A stretch of 64,000 nucleotides of DNA from GCA-2698665 sp047611265 (GCA_047611265.1 JBLFWM010000006.1:16317-80316); one strand, 5' to 3'. Shown: positions 9,459 to 17,492, numbered from the stretch's first letter. Notes: generated by a model from the sequence alone, not told the origin. Translations and numbers: made by a program.

Positions 9459-9946
9459 TGCATATCATGACTATGACTACTGGACCTAGGGTCTATTACT
9501 TTCATAATAAGCATATATCTGACCTCATGACCATCTCTGGAGATAATCATAATCTCTTCACCAACCTTAATATCTCTGCGCATTCCCATAAACATTAAAT
9601 GCAAACCGCCACTCTCTAGAGATAATTCACTATTAGCAGGTATCTTTAATTCCTCCAAATGTCTCATTTTAGCTGTACCAGAATCAGAATACTCCATGGT
9701 ATGAGCTTCGGTATTATCAAAAACTGGAGACCTAAAGCTCTTTAGAATTATATCCTTATCAGTATTGTTTTTTAAAATACCGTAACCAACATTTACATTA
9801 CTTCCTGGAGGTGCTGTATGTATGACACCAGAAATAATCTCCATAGCTACGCTGCCATCCTTTTCAGGTTTGACTCCTGTCATGAAAGCATTAACGTTAG
9901 TAATTGCAAAGATTCCAATAATTAAAAATGTATATAAGCTTTTCAT
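9455..9946 (-). CDS. PCu(A)C-type periplasmic copper chaperone
   Basis: Secreted copper(I) chaperone of 163 residues. A signal peptide (MKSLYTFLIIGIFAITNVNA) is followed by the PCu(A)C domain, with the copper ligands spaced as H.M, M and H.M in EAHTME, AKMRHLEE and GLHLMFMG. In other bacteria such proteins load the CuA/CuB centre of cytochrome c oxidase or handle copper from a TonB receptor. Here the gene stands alone on the minus strand; an OprC/NosA-like copper receptor is encoded 40 kb away. The C-terminus carries extra histidines (HSHDMH). Confidence 0.88.
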   Translation of the reverse strand: MKSLYTFLIIGIFAITNVNAFMTGVKPEKDGSVAMEIISGVIHTAPPGSNVNVGYGILKNNTDKDIILKSFRSPVFDNTEAHTMEYSDSGTAKMRHLEELKIPANSELSLESGGLHLMFMGMRRDIKVGEEIMIISRDGHEVRYMLIMKVIDPRSSSHSHDMH

Positions 9947-10027
9947 AAAAAATTATTATACCTTAAATTAAAATAAATTGATAAATAATGTTGATTAATC
10001 TGAATATATGATAAGTTGTATTTACTT

Positions 10028-10213
10028 ATGAATGAATACTTATTAGAAATACTTGTGTGTCCTAAATCAGGTGATAAGCTAGATTACTCAAAAAAGACAA
10101 ATGAATTAATTTGCAAAACTTCTAAGTTGGCTTATTCTATCGAGGATGGTATTCCAGTTATGCTTATCCAAGAAGCAAGAGTTTTATCTGCTGATGAATT
10201 AAAAAATATTTAA
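10028..10213 (+). CDS. Trm112-like (YcaR family) small protein
   Basis: A 61-residue protein (from the second in-frame Met) matching the YcaR/Trm112 family: LLEILVCPKSGDKLDY, then ELICKTSKLAYSIEDGIPVML, ending ARVLSADE. The first zinc CxxC of YcaR is degraded (CPKS), so metal binding is doubtful. Trm112 in eukaryotes and archaea activates methyltransferases; the bacterial role is unclear. An upstream in-frame ATG at 10016 would add four residues. The start at 10028 matches the family N-terminus better. bcp begins 4 bases after the stop. Confidence 0.8.
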   Translation: MNEYLLEILVCPKSGDKLDYSKKTNELICKTSKLAYSIEDGIPVMLIQEARVLSADELKNI

Positions 10214-10217
10214 TACC

Positions 10218-10682
10218 ATGAAAATAGATATTGGGAAAAAAATAAAAGATATTTCAGTAATCACTACTAACAATAAAAAAAAGTTATCAGATTACCTTAA
10301 TAAAAATCTAATACTTTATTTTTATCCACGAGACATGACTCCTGGGTGTACCACAGAAAGTATCGAATTTAATGAAAACCTCTCTAAGATTAAAAGAGCT
10401 GGATGGAACGTAGTTGGAGTATCGAGAGATTCCATTAAATCACATTTAAAATTTATTGATAAACATTTATTTAAATTTCCATTAATTTCTGATGAAGATG
10501 AAAAAGTCTGCAACATGTTTGATGTTATTAAGGAAAAATCTTTATATGGAAGAAAATATATGGGTATAGACAGAAGTACATTTCTTATTGGCACAGATTT
10601 AAAGATTATAGGTTTATGGAGAAATGTTAAAGTAAAAGGCCATGTTGATGAAGTTATAAATAAAATTAAGGAATTAAAATGA
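10218..10682 (+). CDS. bcp: Thioredoxin-dependent peroxiredoxin, Bcp type
   Basis: Cytoplasmic thiol peroxidase that reduces H2O2 and organic peroxides. The 154 residues include YPRDMTPGCTTES with the peroxidatic Cys at about residue 42. The second Cys five positions on, found in E. coli Bcp, is replaced. Another Cys (EKVCNMF, about residue 97) is kept. This suggests a 1-Cys or non-standard resolving mechanism. The family match (GVSRDS, FPLISDED, STFLI) is otherwise strong. The gene overlaps the next small ORF by 4 bases. Confidence 0.92.
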   Translation: MKIDIGKKIKDISVITTNNKKKLSDYLNKNLILYFYPRDMTPGCTTESIEFNENLSKIKRAGWNVVGVSRDSIKSHLKFIDKHLFKFPLISDEDEKVCNMFDVIKEKSLYGRKYMGIDRSTFLIGTDLKIIGLWRNVKVKGHVDEVINKIKELK

Positions 10683-10900
10683 ATGACTTTAGTATAATAC
10701 AATTATTATTATTCACGATGGTAATACTAACTCTACTGAATGGCATAATATTTTTTAAAAAGCTTATCAAGCTTCAGCAAGAAACTAATCAGTTATTATT
10801 GAAGATTTTAACTAAAGATAAGAATCTAAAAAAATCTGACGCAATGTCATCTGAAGACTTAGAAAAAATAAAGCATGAATACTTAAAAAATATGAAATAA
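10679..10900 (+). CDS. Small single-span membrane protein of unknown function
   Basis: A 73-residue ORF starting in an ATGA overlap with the bcp stop. Residues 6-28 form one hydrophobic helix; the rest is a charged, probably helical tail (LQQETNQLLLKILTKDKNLKK). The coupling to bcp and the 2-base gap to the HIT gene argue that it is real. I do not recognise the family. Confidence 0.6.
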   Translation: MNDFSIIQLLLFTMVILTLLNGIIFFKKLIKLQQETNQLLLKILTKDKNLKKSDAMSSEDLEKIKHEYLKNMK

Positions 10901-10902
10901 TT

Positions 10903-11241
10903 ATGTCTGACAATATATTCCTGAAAATTATTAATAAAGAAATTCCAGCAGACATATTGTATGAAGATGAAATCGCTATCGCATTTAATGATGCTAATCC
11001 TCAGGCCCCGACTCATATACTCGTAATACCTAAAAAAGAAATTAAGAAATTAAGTGAAGCTGACTCGACTGACAAAGATTTGCTTGGCCATCTACTATTG
11101 GTAGTAAAAAATATAACAGATAAATATCAAATTAAAGATTATAGAGTTGTAATAAATAATGGCTCAAAAGCAGGACAAACTGTTTTTCATTTACATTTAC
11201 ATATTTTAGCTGGAAGAGATTTTAGTTGGCCACCCGGTTAA
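10903..11241 (+). CDS. HIT family nucleotide-binding protein (HinT-like)
   Basis: A 112-residue histidine-triad protein of the HinT/PKCI branch, which hydrolyses purine nucleoside phosphoramidates. Visible motifs are the N-terminal KIINKEIPADILYEDE, the PTHILVIPKK strand, and the histidine triad HLHLHIL at about residues 98-104, followed by the short WPPG tail. It is the last gene of the run from 10028 and is convergent with the pyruvate-kinase-like gene. Confidence 0.93.
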   Translation: MSDNIFLKIINKEIPADILYEDEIAIAFNDANPQAPTHILVIPKKEIKKLSEADSTDKDLLGHLLLVVKNITDKYQIKDYRVVINNGSKAGQTVFHLHLHILAGRDFSWPPG

Positions 11242-11252
11242 TAAATGAAATC

Positions 11253-12083
11253 TTATTTTTTAAAAAAACCTAAAAACTTATCTAATAAATCTCCAAATGG
11301 ATTAACACGAAGTTTTTCTGACTCGACAGCTATCTCATCTATACACTTAACTGATCTCGCTGCATATGGTCCATGAGCTGTTTCTTCATAAAGCGCAACA
11401 ATGTCAAAACCATCTTCCAGAGTATGTCCTATCTCAAAATTTTCATCTCTTGACTGAACCTGGCCTTTCATTAATGTTGGCATTTTTGCTAAGTAAATTG
11501 GTTCACAATTTTTCTGCTTAGCTCTCTCCACTATCTTTTCATCTCTTATTTTTTTTGAATCTAATTCCACCATTACAAAATCTGCCATTTCAAGGTAACT
11601 TTCTATGTCAGATGTATCATCATTTTTTTTAACTCTAACTCCAACGAGCATCTCATTTTTAAAATATTTCTTTGCCTCACTTATCATATCTAACCCAAAT
11701 GCTTTAGGGATAGATATATATTTAGGGTTAATGATCTTAGCTAAGGAAAGATACTTTTGAAAGTTTTCTGTATTAGTATCATCAGTATCCAGGTAAATAC
11801 TTGTATCAAAATTTCTTTTAGAACACTGCTCTCTAAATATATTCACTCTGTTAATAACAGTTTCTTCACCATCATTATAAATGACTCTAGCTATATCAAC
11901 TCCATCAGTCCACTGTCTAGCTATACCAGCTGTAATCATTGTAAGTAATTCTTTTTCATTATCTGTTGACGGGCCTAGAGTTGCAATTATTAAACTTAAT
12001 CTATGTCTTTCACCTTTATTAGCCATAACGTTACCAGAATATTTAATAGATTCAGTATATTGTATAAAGACGTTGTTATCCAT
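11253..12083 (-). CDS. Divergent pyruvate-kinase-like protein, probably not a functional pyruvate kinase
   Basis: 276 residues, far shorter than pyruvate kinase (about 470). It begins with a stretch like the start of the enzyme (LIIATLGPSTDN at about 31-42, then a helix and VDIARVIYNDGEE in place of MNVARLNFSHG). The later part resembles the barrel end: a KMPTLMKG segment in place of the LESM region, then DGFDIVALYEETAHGPYAARSV, like DGTDAVMLSGETAxGxYPVEAV. The B domain and the C-terminal allosteric domain are absent, and the substrate-binding RGDLG segment reads MVELDSK. A second possible start is the Met at 12026. The fold call is by eye; the function is unknown. Confidence 0.55.
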   Translation of the reverse strand: MDNNVFIQYTESIKYSGNVMANKGERHRLSLIIATLGPSTDNEKELLTMITAGIARQWTDGVDIARVIYNDGEETVINRVNIFREQCSKRNFDTSIYLDTDDTNTENFQKYLSLAKIINPKYISIPKAFGLDMISEAKKYFKNEMLVGVRVKKNDDTSDIESYLEMADFVMVELDSKKIRDEKIVERAKQKNCEPIYLAKMPTLMKGQVQSRDENFEIGHTLEDGFDIVALYEETAHGPYAARSVKCIDEIAVESEKLRVNPFGDLLDKFLGFFKK

Positions 12084-12125
12084 TAGATGATACTATTAGG
12101 ATTAATAAAATTAATTAGTTAAATT

Positions 12126-12908
12126 ATGATAGAAATACTGACCAATCTTAAACTCATATTTTTTATAATGTTATTTGTAATTTTATTTATCTTTGAGTCC
12201 TTTTATTCAGAGAGAGCATGGACAAGTAAAAGATTTTTTAGATTATTCTTTCATGCAAAAATTGCGATTATTAATACTTTAATAATAAGATTCCCAACTA
12301 TTTTTCTAATTATTCCATCCCTAATGCTTATTACAGAAAACCAATATGGGATATTAAATAATCTTGATATTGGCTTTACTCTTAAAGCTGTATTCGGACT
12401 TCTTTTACTAGATCTTGCATATTATTTTTGGCATAGACTAAATCATACCAATTCTTTTTTATGGAGATTTCATTCTGTGCATCACCTTGATACTCAGTTA
12501 GATGTAACTACGTCACTAAGATTTCATTTTGGAGAATTATTATTATCATCGCTATTTAAAACAATATTAATACTATTTCTGGGTATGCCAATTTCAGTGT
12601 TTATCTTTTATGAAATACTTCTATCAGCTTGCAATCAATTTCATCACTCTAATATTAAATTATCATATACTGTAGATCGAATATTAAGTAAATTTATTGT
12701 AACCCCTAAATATCATACAAATCATCATACGGTTATAAAAGCATCTAGAAATGCTAATTATTCTTCAATACTGACTATCTGGGATTCAATATTTTTTACC
12801 TATAAAGACGCAACAATTGAAGATAGACAGTATTTGGGTTTAGACGATAGGTCCAAAGAATTCGGTTTAATCCAATATATCAGGCATCCTTTCATAAAAG
12901 AGCGTTGA
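12126..12908 (+). CDS. Sterol desaturase / fatty acid hydroxylase superfamily membrane protein
   Basis: A 260-residue integral membrane diiron protein. The histidine boxes of the superfamily are present: HRLNH (about residue 104), FHSVHH (about 116-121), HHSN (about 177) and YHTNHH (about 196-201), among four or more hydrophobic segments. Members hydroxylate or desaturate lipids, sterols or carotenoids with O2. The substrate here is unknown. The gene stands alone; the stop codon overlaps a strong sigma-70 -35 box that probably drives the downstream small RNA or leader. Confidence 0.85.
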   Translation: MIEILTNLKLIFFIMLFVILFIFESFYSERAWTSKRFFRLFFHAKIAIINTLIIRFPTIFLIIPSLMLITENQYGILNNLDIGFTLKAVFGLLLLDLAYYFWHRLNHTNSFLWRFHSVHHLDTQLDVTTSLRFHFGELLLSSLFKTILILFLGMPISVFIFYEILLSACNQFHHSNIKLSYTVDRILSKFIVTPKYHTNHHTVIKASRNANYSSILTIWDSIFFTYKDATIEDRQYLGLDDRSKEFGLIQYIRHPFIKER

Positions 12909-12933
12909 CACCTACCTTTATATTTGCTGTAAT
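12905..12933 (+). promoter_or_regulatory. Strong sigma-70 promoter
   Basis: TTGACA at 12905-12910, a 17-base spacer, and TGTAAT at 12928-12933: a perfect -35, ideal spacing and a one-mismatch -10. The start point is predicted near 12940, exactly where a stable stem-loop begins. Confidence 0.7.
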
Positions 12934-12939
12934 GAAATT

Positions 12940-13030
12940 ACGCCGTTTTGAATTTTTTCAGCTTGCCGGCGTTAAATAGCTAAAGCGATCGGGTTACCAC
13001 CAATGCATTAGCGCATGGTGGTTTTTTTTT
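12940..13030 (+). ncRNA. Candidate small RNA or attenuated leader (about 90 nt)
   Basis: Directly after the promoter, ACGCCG (12940-12945) can pair with CGGCGT (12967-12972), closing a loop of about 21 bases. An unstructured stretch follows (12973-12995), then a rho-independent terminator ending in nine T. The GC content of 12940-13021 is visibly above the surroundings. The set promoter, 5' stem, linker and terminator matches an independent sRNA. The alternative is a transcription-attenuating leader for the ORF at 13093. I tried to fit known riboswitch cores (TPP, glycine, cobalamin, c-di-GMP, preQ1) and none fitted. Confidence 0.5.
12997..13030 (+). terminator. Rho-independent terminator
   Basis: CCACC (12997-13001), a bulged A, and ATGC pair with GCAT and GGTGG (13013-13021) around a 6-base loop, followed by nine T (13022-13030). 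It lies 62 bases before an ORF with a good ribosome site, so it is either the end of an sRNA or an attenuator. Confidence 0.8.
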
Positions 13031-13092
13031 GGCAGTTGATCTTCAGCTTGTGGCCAATACCGATCTGGTAAAACACTAAAGAGGAGAAGGAA

Positions 13093-13497
13093 ATGAAAAT
13101 TAAATCAGATATACCATCTGATGTTATTTTCACAAGAGTTATAAATGATTTAATCATCAAAGACTCTTGTGCTGATACATCATATGTATGTATTATTTTA
13201 ACTTTTAGTAGCCATAGTGATAAATCATTTTTGCCTACAGTAAAAGTAAACAATGATATTAGAGAATATTTATGCAATGCGCCTACAAAAGGATATGTAG
13301 GAAACTTGTCATGCTCACATCAAAATATAAGTAACCCTGACACCTACTATATTAAATTTAACCTTAACAAGGTTGAGGATAGTGATGTAGATCAGCTTGT
13401 TTATAAACTTACATGCAATATTGGTCTTAAGTATAAATGTGCATGGTGCTCATATATTCATAAAGGTATTGTAAAAAAAATACAATTACACTATTAG
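13093..13497 (+). CDS. Cysteine-rich orphan protein
   Basis: 134 residues, no signal peptide or membrane helix, and no family that I recognise. It has at least seven cysteines, including a C-terminal YKCAWCSY pair near residue 118, which could bind metal or form disulfides. The ATG is preceded by an excellent Shine-Dalgarno (AGAGGAGAAGG). It lies behind the candidate sRNA and terminator, so its expression may depend on read-through. Stop at 13495-13497; the alkB terminator follows. Confidence 0.6.
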   Translation: MKIKSDIPSDVIFTRVINDLIIKDSCADTSYVCIILTFSSHSDKSFLPTVKVNNDIREYLCNAPTKGYVGNLSCSHQNISNPDTYYIKFNLNKVEDSDVDQLVYKLTCNIGLKYKCAWCSYIHKGIVKKIQLHY

Positions 13498-13508
13498 TAG
13501 AAAGTAAA

Positions 13509-13530
13509 CGGCCCCTCAAATGAGGGGCCG
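13509..13530 (-). terminator. Terminator of alkB, possibly bidirectional
   Basis: CGGCCCCTCA and TGAGGGGCCG form a perfect 10-bp GC-rich stem with a 2-base AA loop. On the minus strand it is followed by TTTACTTT, which suits termination of the alkB transcript ending at 13564. On the plus strand no T-run follows. Confidence 0.75.
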
Positions 13531-13563
13531 CAATCAAATCCTTATGATTCAAGTTGTCCTTAA

Positions 13564-14757
13564 TTAGCTTTCAACAGGGAATGACAATTCATCTCCTTTA
13601 AAACTTGTTCCTTCGTAACCAACTTCCTTATTGATTCTTCTAGAAATACCTCTTTCTTCAGCAGTAGCGAACTTTTCATCCCATGTCGCTAATCTTTTAC
13701 GCATGTACCAGTGCCAGATTGGCGGTACTAGTGCTAGCGCAAAAACAGAAAAGTATCCCCATCCAGTGTTAGGAGCTCCTACATTTTCAAGTTCCCAGAA
13801 GTGAGTTTCTCCACGATCATGGTGGTCAGCTTGACGACCAATTTCGATAAAGAACCAACTTGTGAACAAAGTATTGTTATCCCAGTTATGGCGATAATCA
13901 ATAGGTTGATCTTTAACACGTACTAAACCGTAATGCTCTAGGTAGTTTAAAGCTTCTAACTCAAAGTTTGAAACCATCCAAACTGCTGCTAATGCAGCTA
14001 CACCTATCCAGCCGCCTGCTGCAAAGAAAAGTGCTACAGATGGTACTGACATTAGATAGCCACGAATCCAACGGTTTTGCCATGAAACAAAAGAAACTCC
14101 TATTCTAGCTAGTCTCTCTTTTTCCATATTAAATACGAATTTGGATTGGCCTAAATATGATAGTAAATAATGTCCATAGATTGTGCGTCCACGTGGAGCA
14201 GTTGCAGGATCATCTTCACTAGCAAGTTCTAGGTGATGGTTGTATACATGTGCGTAGCAGAAATGTGCTGAACCAGATAACGCCATAGTCATTCTAGAAA
14301 TTATAAAAGCAAAACCTTTACAATGTGATAACTCATGTCCGTATATAATTCCTATACCAGCAAATATGCCAGTTGATAGAGTTGCACCAATTAAGTCTAG
14401 ACCTGACATTCCACTTGTATAAGGAATTAAGCCTAACCATAATGATGTTACTTCAACAGGAATATCTGCCATAAAGCCAGATACTCTCCATGCTAGAGCA
14501 AATTGTAACAATACAAAAATAGGTAACATGGTATACATTACTAAATTTTGAAATGTAGGGTTTGCTAAAGTTTTTCCTTCATCTGAATGCATCTCACTTG
14601 ATGCTTGTTTTTTCATTAATGTATCAATTATGATACCAACGAATAACAATGCTACTCCTAGCCATGCAAATAAACCACCGGCAAGTACACCTGCAAAAGT
14701 TACAAGTATTAACACTGGGGCAAGTAAATATTTAATGTTTGCTAATATTACTGACAT
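13564..14757 (-). CDS. alkB: AlkB/XylM-type membrane diiron hydrocarbon hydroxylase
   Basis: A 397-residue integral membrane monooxygenase. The three histidine boxes are HELSH (141-145), HVYNHH (170-175) and RQADHH (308-313), plus the family motif NYLEHYGLVR (271-280). HELSH and the EDDPATAPRGR segment place it in the alkane/xylene hydroxylase group. The last box reads ADHHDRGETHFW, not the LQRHSDHH of classic alkane 1-monooxygenases, so the substrate is uncertain (alkane, alkylbenzene or other). Such enzymes need rubredoxin or a ferredoxin-type reductase; neither is adjacent. The gene looks more GC-rich than its neighbours, has an AGGAGG ribosome site, its own promoter region and terminator, and is probably strongly expressed. 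Confidence 0.85.
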   Translation of the reverse strand: MSVILANIKYLLAPVLILVTFAGVLAGGLFAWLGVALLFVGIIIDTLMKKQASSEMHSDEGKTLANPTFQNLVMYTMLPIFVLLQFALAWRVSGFMADIPVEVTSLWLGLIPYTSGMSGLDLIGATLSTGIFAGIGIIYGHELSHCKGFAFIISRMTMALSGSAHFCYAHVYNHHLELASEDDPATAPRGRTIYGHYLLSYLGQSKFVFNMEKERLARIGVSFVSWQNRWIRGYLMSVPSVALFFAAGGWIGVAALAAVWMVSNFELEALNYLEHYGLVRVKDQPIDYRHNWDNNTLFTSWFFIEIGRQADHHDRGETHFWELENVGAPNTGWGYFSVFALALVPPIWHWYMRKRLATWDEKFATAEERGISRRINKEVGYEGTSFKGDELSFPVES

Positions 14758-14779
14758 AATGTCCTCCTTTGTTCAATAT

Positions 14780-14889
14780 ATGTCTAATTTTATATGTACA
14801 TAAAGATTTATATATAAGTTTTGTCTAATATATAATCTATTTGTCCATCTATTGTCTATAACAGTAAGACATAGATAGCAGCATGTCAA
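14780..14889 (-). promoter_or_regulatory. alkB promoter region with repeated TGTC motifs
   Basis: On the minus strand TTGACA (plus 14884-14889) is followed after 17 bases by TACTGT, a weak -10. Between it and alkB, the plus strand carries ATGTCTAAT (14780-14788), TTGTCTAAT (14821-14829), TTGTCCAT (14841-14848) and TTGTCTAT (14852-14859), plus an inverted AAGACATAGA (14867-14876). Four similar copies in 80 bases suggest an operator array for a regulator. The regulator is not identified. Confidence 0.4.
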
Positions 14890-14978
14890 CACTATTTGAA
14901 GATTATAAAATATGGCTGATTTAACAGGATTAAGGCTTAAATAATAAGGGGTTTAGTATTAGTTGATTAGGTAAATGA

Positions 14979-15233
14979 TTACTTAGATTTAGATGGAGTG
15001 TATTTCTTTCTGAATTTAGCAATACGCCCTTCTTTAGTTTCAATACGGCCTTTGCCTGTATAAAAAGGATGTGATTCAGATGAAGTTTCGATCTTATAGA
15101 CTGGATATTCTTTACCATCCTCATACTCCATAGTTTCCTTAGGTTTTAAGGTTGAAGATATAAGAAAGCTCTTATTACATGTCACATCATGAAATATAAT
15201 CGGCTGGTAATTTGGATGAGTATCTTTTTTCAT
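14979..15233 (-). CDS. rpmE2: 50S ribosomal protein L31 type B
   Basis: 84 residues starting MKKDTHPNYQPIIFHD, ending with a basic tail, and with SSHPFYTG-like spacing (SSESHPFYTGKGR). This is the type B L31, which lacks the zinc CxxC ribbon of the type A form and typically replaces it under zinc limitation. A single-gene unit on the minus strand. No Zur box was recognised upstream. The stretch between it and alkB holds the alkB promoter. Confidence 0.93.
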   Translation of the reverse strand: MKKDTHPNYQPIIFHDVTCNKSFLISSTLKPKETMEYEDGKEYPVYKIETSSESHPFYTGKGRIETKEGRIAKFRKKYTPSKSK

Positions 15234-15349
15234 ATTTTTGGTAATATATCATAGTTTTTCAAGTGTAAAAACATATTATAATGGTAATTCATAATATTCA
15301 TGTAATTATTGCTATATTAACTAACATTTAACTGGATTTAGACAAATTA

Positions 15350-16120
15350 ATGATAAATATTATACAAGTTACTGATTTACATTTATATGCTGATAGAAAT
15401 AAAACAGCGAACAATATCAATACATTTAAATCCGCACAATTAGTATTTGAAGCTATTGATGCTAATGAGATAGGTTTTGATATGCTTATTTTAAGCGGGG
15501 ATTTATCTGATGATGAATCTGACGAATCTTATGAAAACCTCAAGTATTTATTAAGAAATTTTGAATGTCCAATATATCTTATGTCTGGCAATCATGACTC
15601 TCCTCAAAAAATAAAATCTATATGTAACACCAGTAATTTAAAAAGCCAAAATTATAAGAGTATTGGGGAATGGGGTGTCTTTATGTTTAATACGAAAAAA
15701 GATAATTCCCCTAATGGGATTTTACATCGAAATGAATTAGTTTATTTTGACAAGGTTGTGAGTGATAACAAAAATAGTTTCTTATTAGTGATGCTTCATC
15801 ATCACCCTATCTTAATAGGGTCTGATTCTATGGACAAAATGATAATAGAGAACTCTGGTGAATTACTAAATAGGATTAATAATAATAAAATTAAAGGAGT
15901 AGGATGGGGTCATATTCATAACGAGATGTCTGTTGATTATAATGGGGCTCAGCTTTTTTCCACACCATCCACCTGTTATCAAGCAAAACCAAAATCAAAG
16001 AAGTTTTTAATAGACTATTCTCAATCTCCAGGGTATCGAGTTATTCGATTAAAAGATGGTGGGGTAATAGATACCGAAGTAATTAGAGTTAACTTAAAAC
16101 AAGATGGAGATATTAGCTAG
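15350..16120 (+). CDS. cpdA: Calcineurin-like phosphoesterase, probably 3',5'-cAMP phosphodiesterase CpdA
   Basis: 256-residue metallophosphoesterase. Metal ligands are in DLHLY (about residue 9), SGDLSDD (about 49), GNHDSP (about 82), HHHPI (about 146) and GHIHNE (about 187). The tail motif FSTPSTCYQAKP is characteristic of class III cAMP phosphodiesterases of the CpdA type. It would lower cAMP in the cytoplasm. Single gene; ATG at 15350 without a strong Shine-Dalgarno. A palindrome after the stop may terminate both this gene and convergent amtB. Confidence 0.85.
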   Translation: MINIIQVTDLHLYADRNKTANNINTFKSAQLVFEAIDANEIGFDMLILSGDLSDDESDESYENLKYLLRNFECPIYLMSGNHDSPQKIKSICNTSNLKSQNYKSIGEWGVFMFNTKKDNSPNGILHRNELVYFDKVVSDNKNSFLLVMLHHHPILIGSDSMDKMIIENSGELLNRINNNKIKGVGWGHIHNEMSVDYNGAQLFSTPSTCYQAKPKSKKFLIDYSQSPGYRVIRLKDGGVIDTEVIRVNLKQDGDIS

Positions 16121-16131
16121 ATTTAATTATT

Positions 16132-16147
16132 TCACCTTATAAGGTGA
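16132..16147. terminator. Short palindrome between convergent cpdA and amtB
   Basis: TCACCTTATAAGGTGA is a perfect 16-base palindrome in the 64-base convergent gap. As RNA it would form a 6-7 bp stem with almost no loop, so it is a weak terminator at best. A protein-binding role is possible. Confidence 0.35.
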
Positions 16148-16184
16148 TCAACTCTTCTCTAAAACCTAGCTATATCCAAAATAA

Positions 16185-17492
16185 CTAACTGTTGTTATAA
16201 CTACTCTCTCCATGTTCGGATAAATCAAGACCAACTTCCTCTTCATCTTCTGAAATTCTTAGTCCTAGAATATTATCCACAAATCTTAATATTATAAATG
16301 TGAAGAATCCACACCATACAATTGTAAATAAAATACCTGTTATCTGTATACCAACTTGCGTGGAAATAGAGTTATCCATTCCCATTCCACCAAGACTAGC
16401 TGACGCAAATACGCCAGTTAATAAGATGCCTAAAATACCACCTATCCCATGAACTGGGAATACATCCAGAGAGTCATCAATTTTGAGTACCTTCTTGACA
16501 TAGTGTGTTCCCTCATAGCATATAAGTCCTGCCAGTATACCAATAACTAGAGCTCCCATAGGTCCAACAAATCCAGATGCTGGAGTTATGGTCCCTAAGC
16601 CTGCTACCATACCGGTTACAATCCCTAAGACGCTAGCTTTGCCTTGTTTATACCACTCTCTAGCCATCCATGCTAAAGATCCAGCAGCAGCTCCAATATG
16701 GGTAACCAACATAGCCATCCCAGCTGATTGATCAGCTGCAAGTGCTGAGCCGGCATTAAAACCAAACCAACCCACCCACAGCATAGATGCTCCAGCAACA
16801 GTCATCGCTAAATTATGAGGAGGCATCGGTGTTGATGGAAAACCTTTTCTTTCTCTGAGCATGATTGCTGCAACTAATGCTGCTACGCCGGCATTTATAT
16901 GCACGACTGCTCCACCTGCAAAATCCATAAAACCAATAGATCCTAACCAGCCACCGCCCCATACCATATGAGCAATAGGTGCATATACAAAAATCATCCA
17001 TAGAGCACTAAATAAGAGCATTGATGAAAATTTCATTCGTTCTGCAAATCCACCCACAATTAGCGCAGGCGTGATAATAGCAAAGGTTAATTGAAACATT
17101 GAGAAAACTGTTTCTGGTATATCTCCAGAAAGACTTTGATTTGTAACACCTGACATAAAGAGCTTGTCAAATCCACCAATGATTGAATTCATTGAGCCCC
17201 CATCACCAAAGACAAGGCTATATAAAGCAATGACCCATAATATAGAGACCATACAGGTTAATGCAAAACACTGCATTAGTACTGAAAGGACATTTTTACT
17301 TCGAACTAAGCCACCATAAAAAAAAGCTAGTCCTGGAATTGTCATAAACAAGACAAGTGCTGTTGAAGTTAAAATCCAAGCAGTATTCGCACCAGAAAGT
17401 TCTGCGTCAGCAGCATAAAGATTCTCTGGAAGAATTCCAAATAAACCTATAATTCCTGCGATAGTTAATATTTTTTTTATTTTTATATTCAT
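16185..17492 (-). CDS. amtB: Ammonium transporter
   Basis: 435-residue Amt/Rh-family channel for NH4+/NH3 in the inner membrane. It has a signal-peptide-like N-terminus, FYGGLVR after the first core helix, the twin pore histidines in the HINAG and FPVHGIGG segments, and about eleven helices. The start at 17492 is chosen because GAGGAG precedes it and a sigma-54 promoter lies just upstream. The longer frame opening at 17543 would include that promoter. No glnK is adjacent, which is unusual, since amtB normally pairs with glnK. Expression should rise under nitrogen limitation through NtrC and RpoN; this is inferred from the promoter. Confidence 0.95.
   Translation of the reverse strand: MNIKIKKILTIAGIIGLFGILPENLYAADAELSGANTAWILTSTALVLFMTIPGLAFFYGGLVRSKNVLSVLMQCFALTCMVSILWVIALYSLVFGDGGSMNSIIGGFDKLFMSGVTNQSLSGDIPETVFSMFQLTFAIITPALIVGGFAERMKFSSMLLFSALWMIFVYAPIAHMVWGGGWLGSIGFMDFAGGAVVHINAGVAALVAAIMLRERKGFPSTPMPPHNLAMTVAGASMLWVGWFGFNAGSALAADQSAGMAMLVTHIGAAAGSLAWMAREWYKQGKASVLGIVTGMVAGLGTITPASGFVGPMGALVIGILAGLICYEGTHYVKKVLKIDDSLDVFPVHGIGGILGILLTGVFASASLGGMGMDNSISTQVGIQITGILFTIVWCGFFTFIILRFVDNILGLRISEDEEEVGLDLSEHGESSYNNS

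Noticed and set aside
12940..13092. Riboswitch of a known class, or vector-like contamination
   Set aside because: No known riboswitch core could be matched by eye. The GGGTTACC piece resembles the 3' part of c-di-GMP-I aptamers, but the GCAAAGCC half is missing. Flanking genes and composition outside the element are continuous with the chromosome, so contamination is unlikely.
14930..15124. 64-codon minus-strand frame overlapping rpmE2
   Set aside because: Out of frame with the clear L31 gene and without family resemblance.
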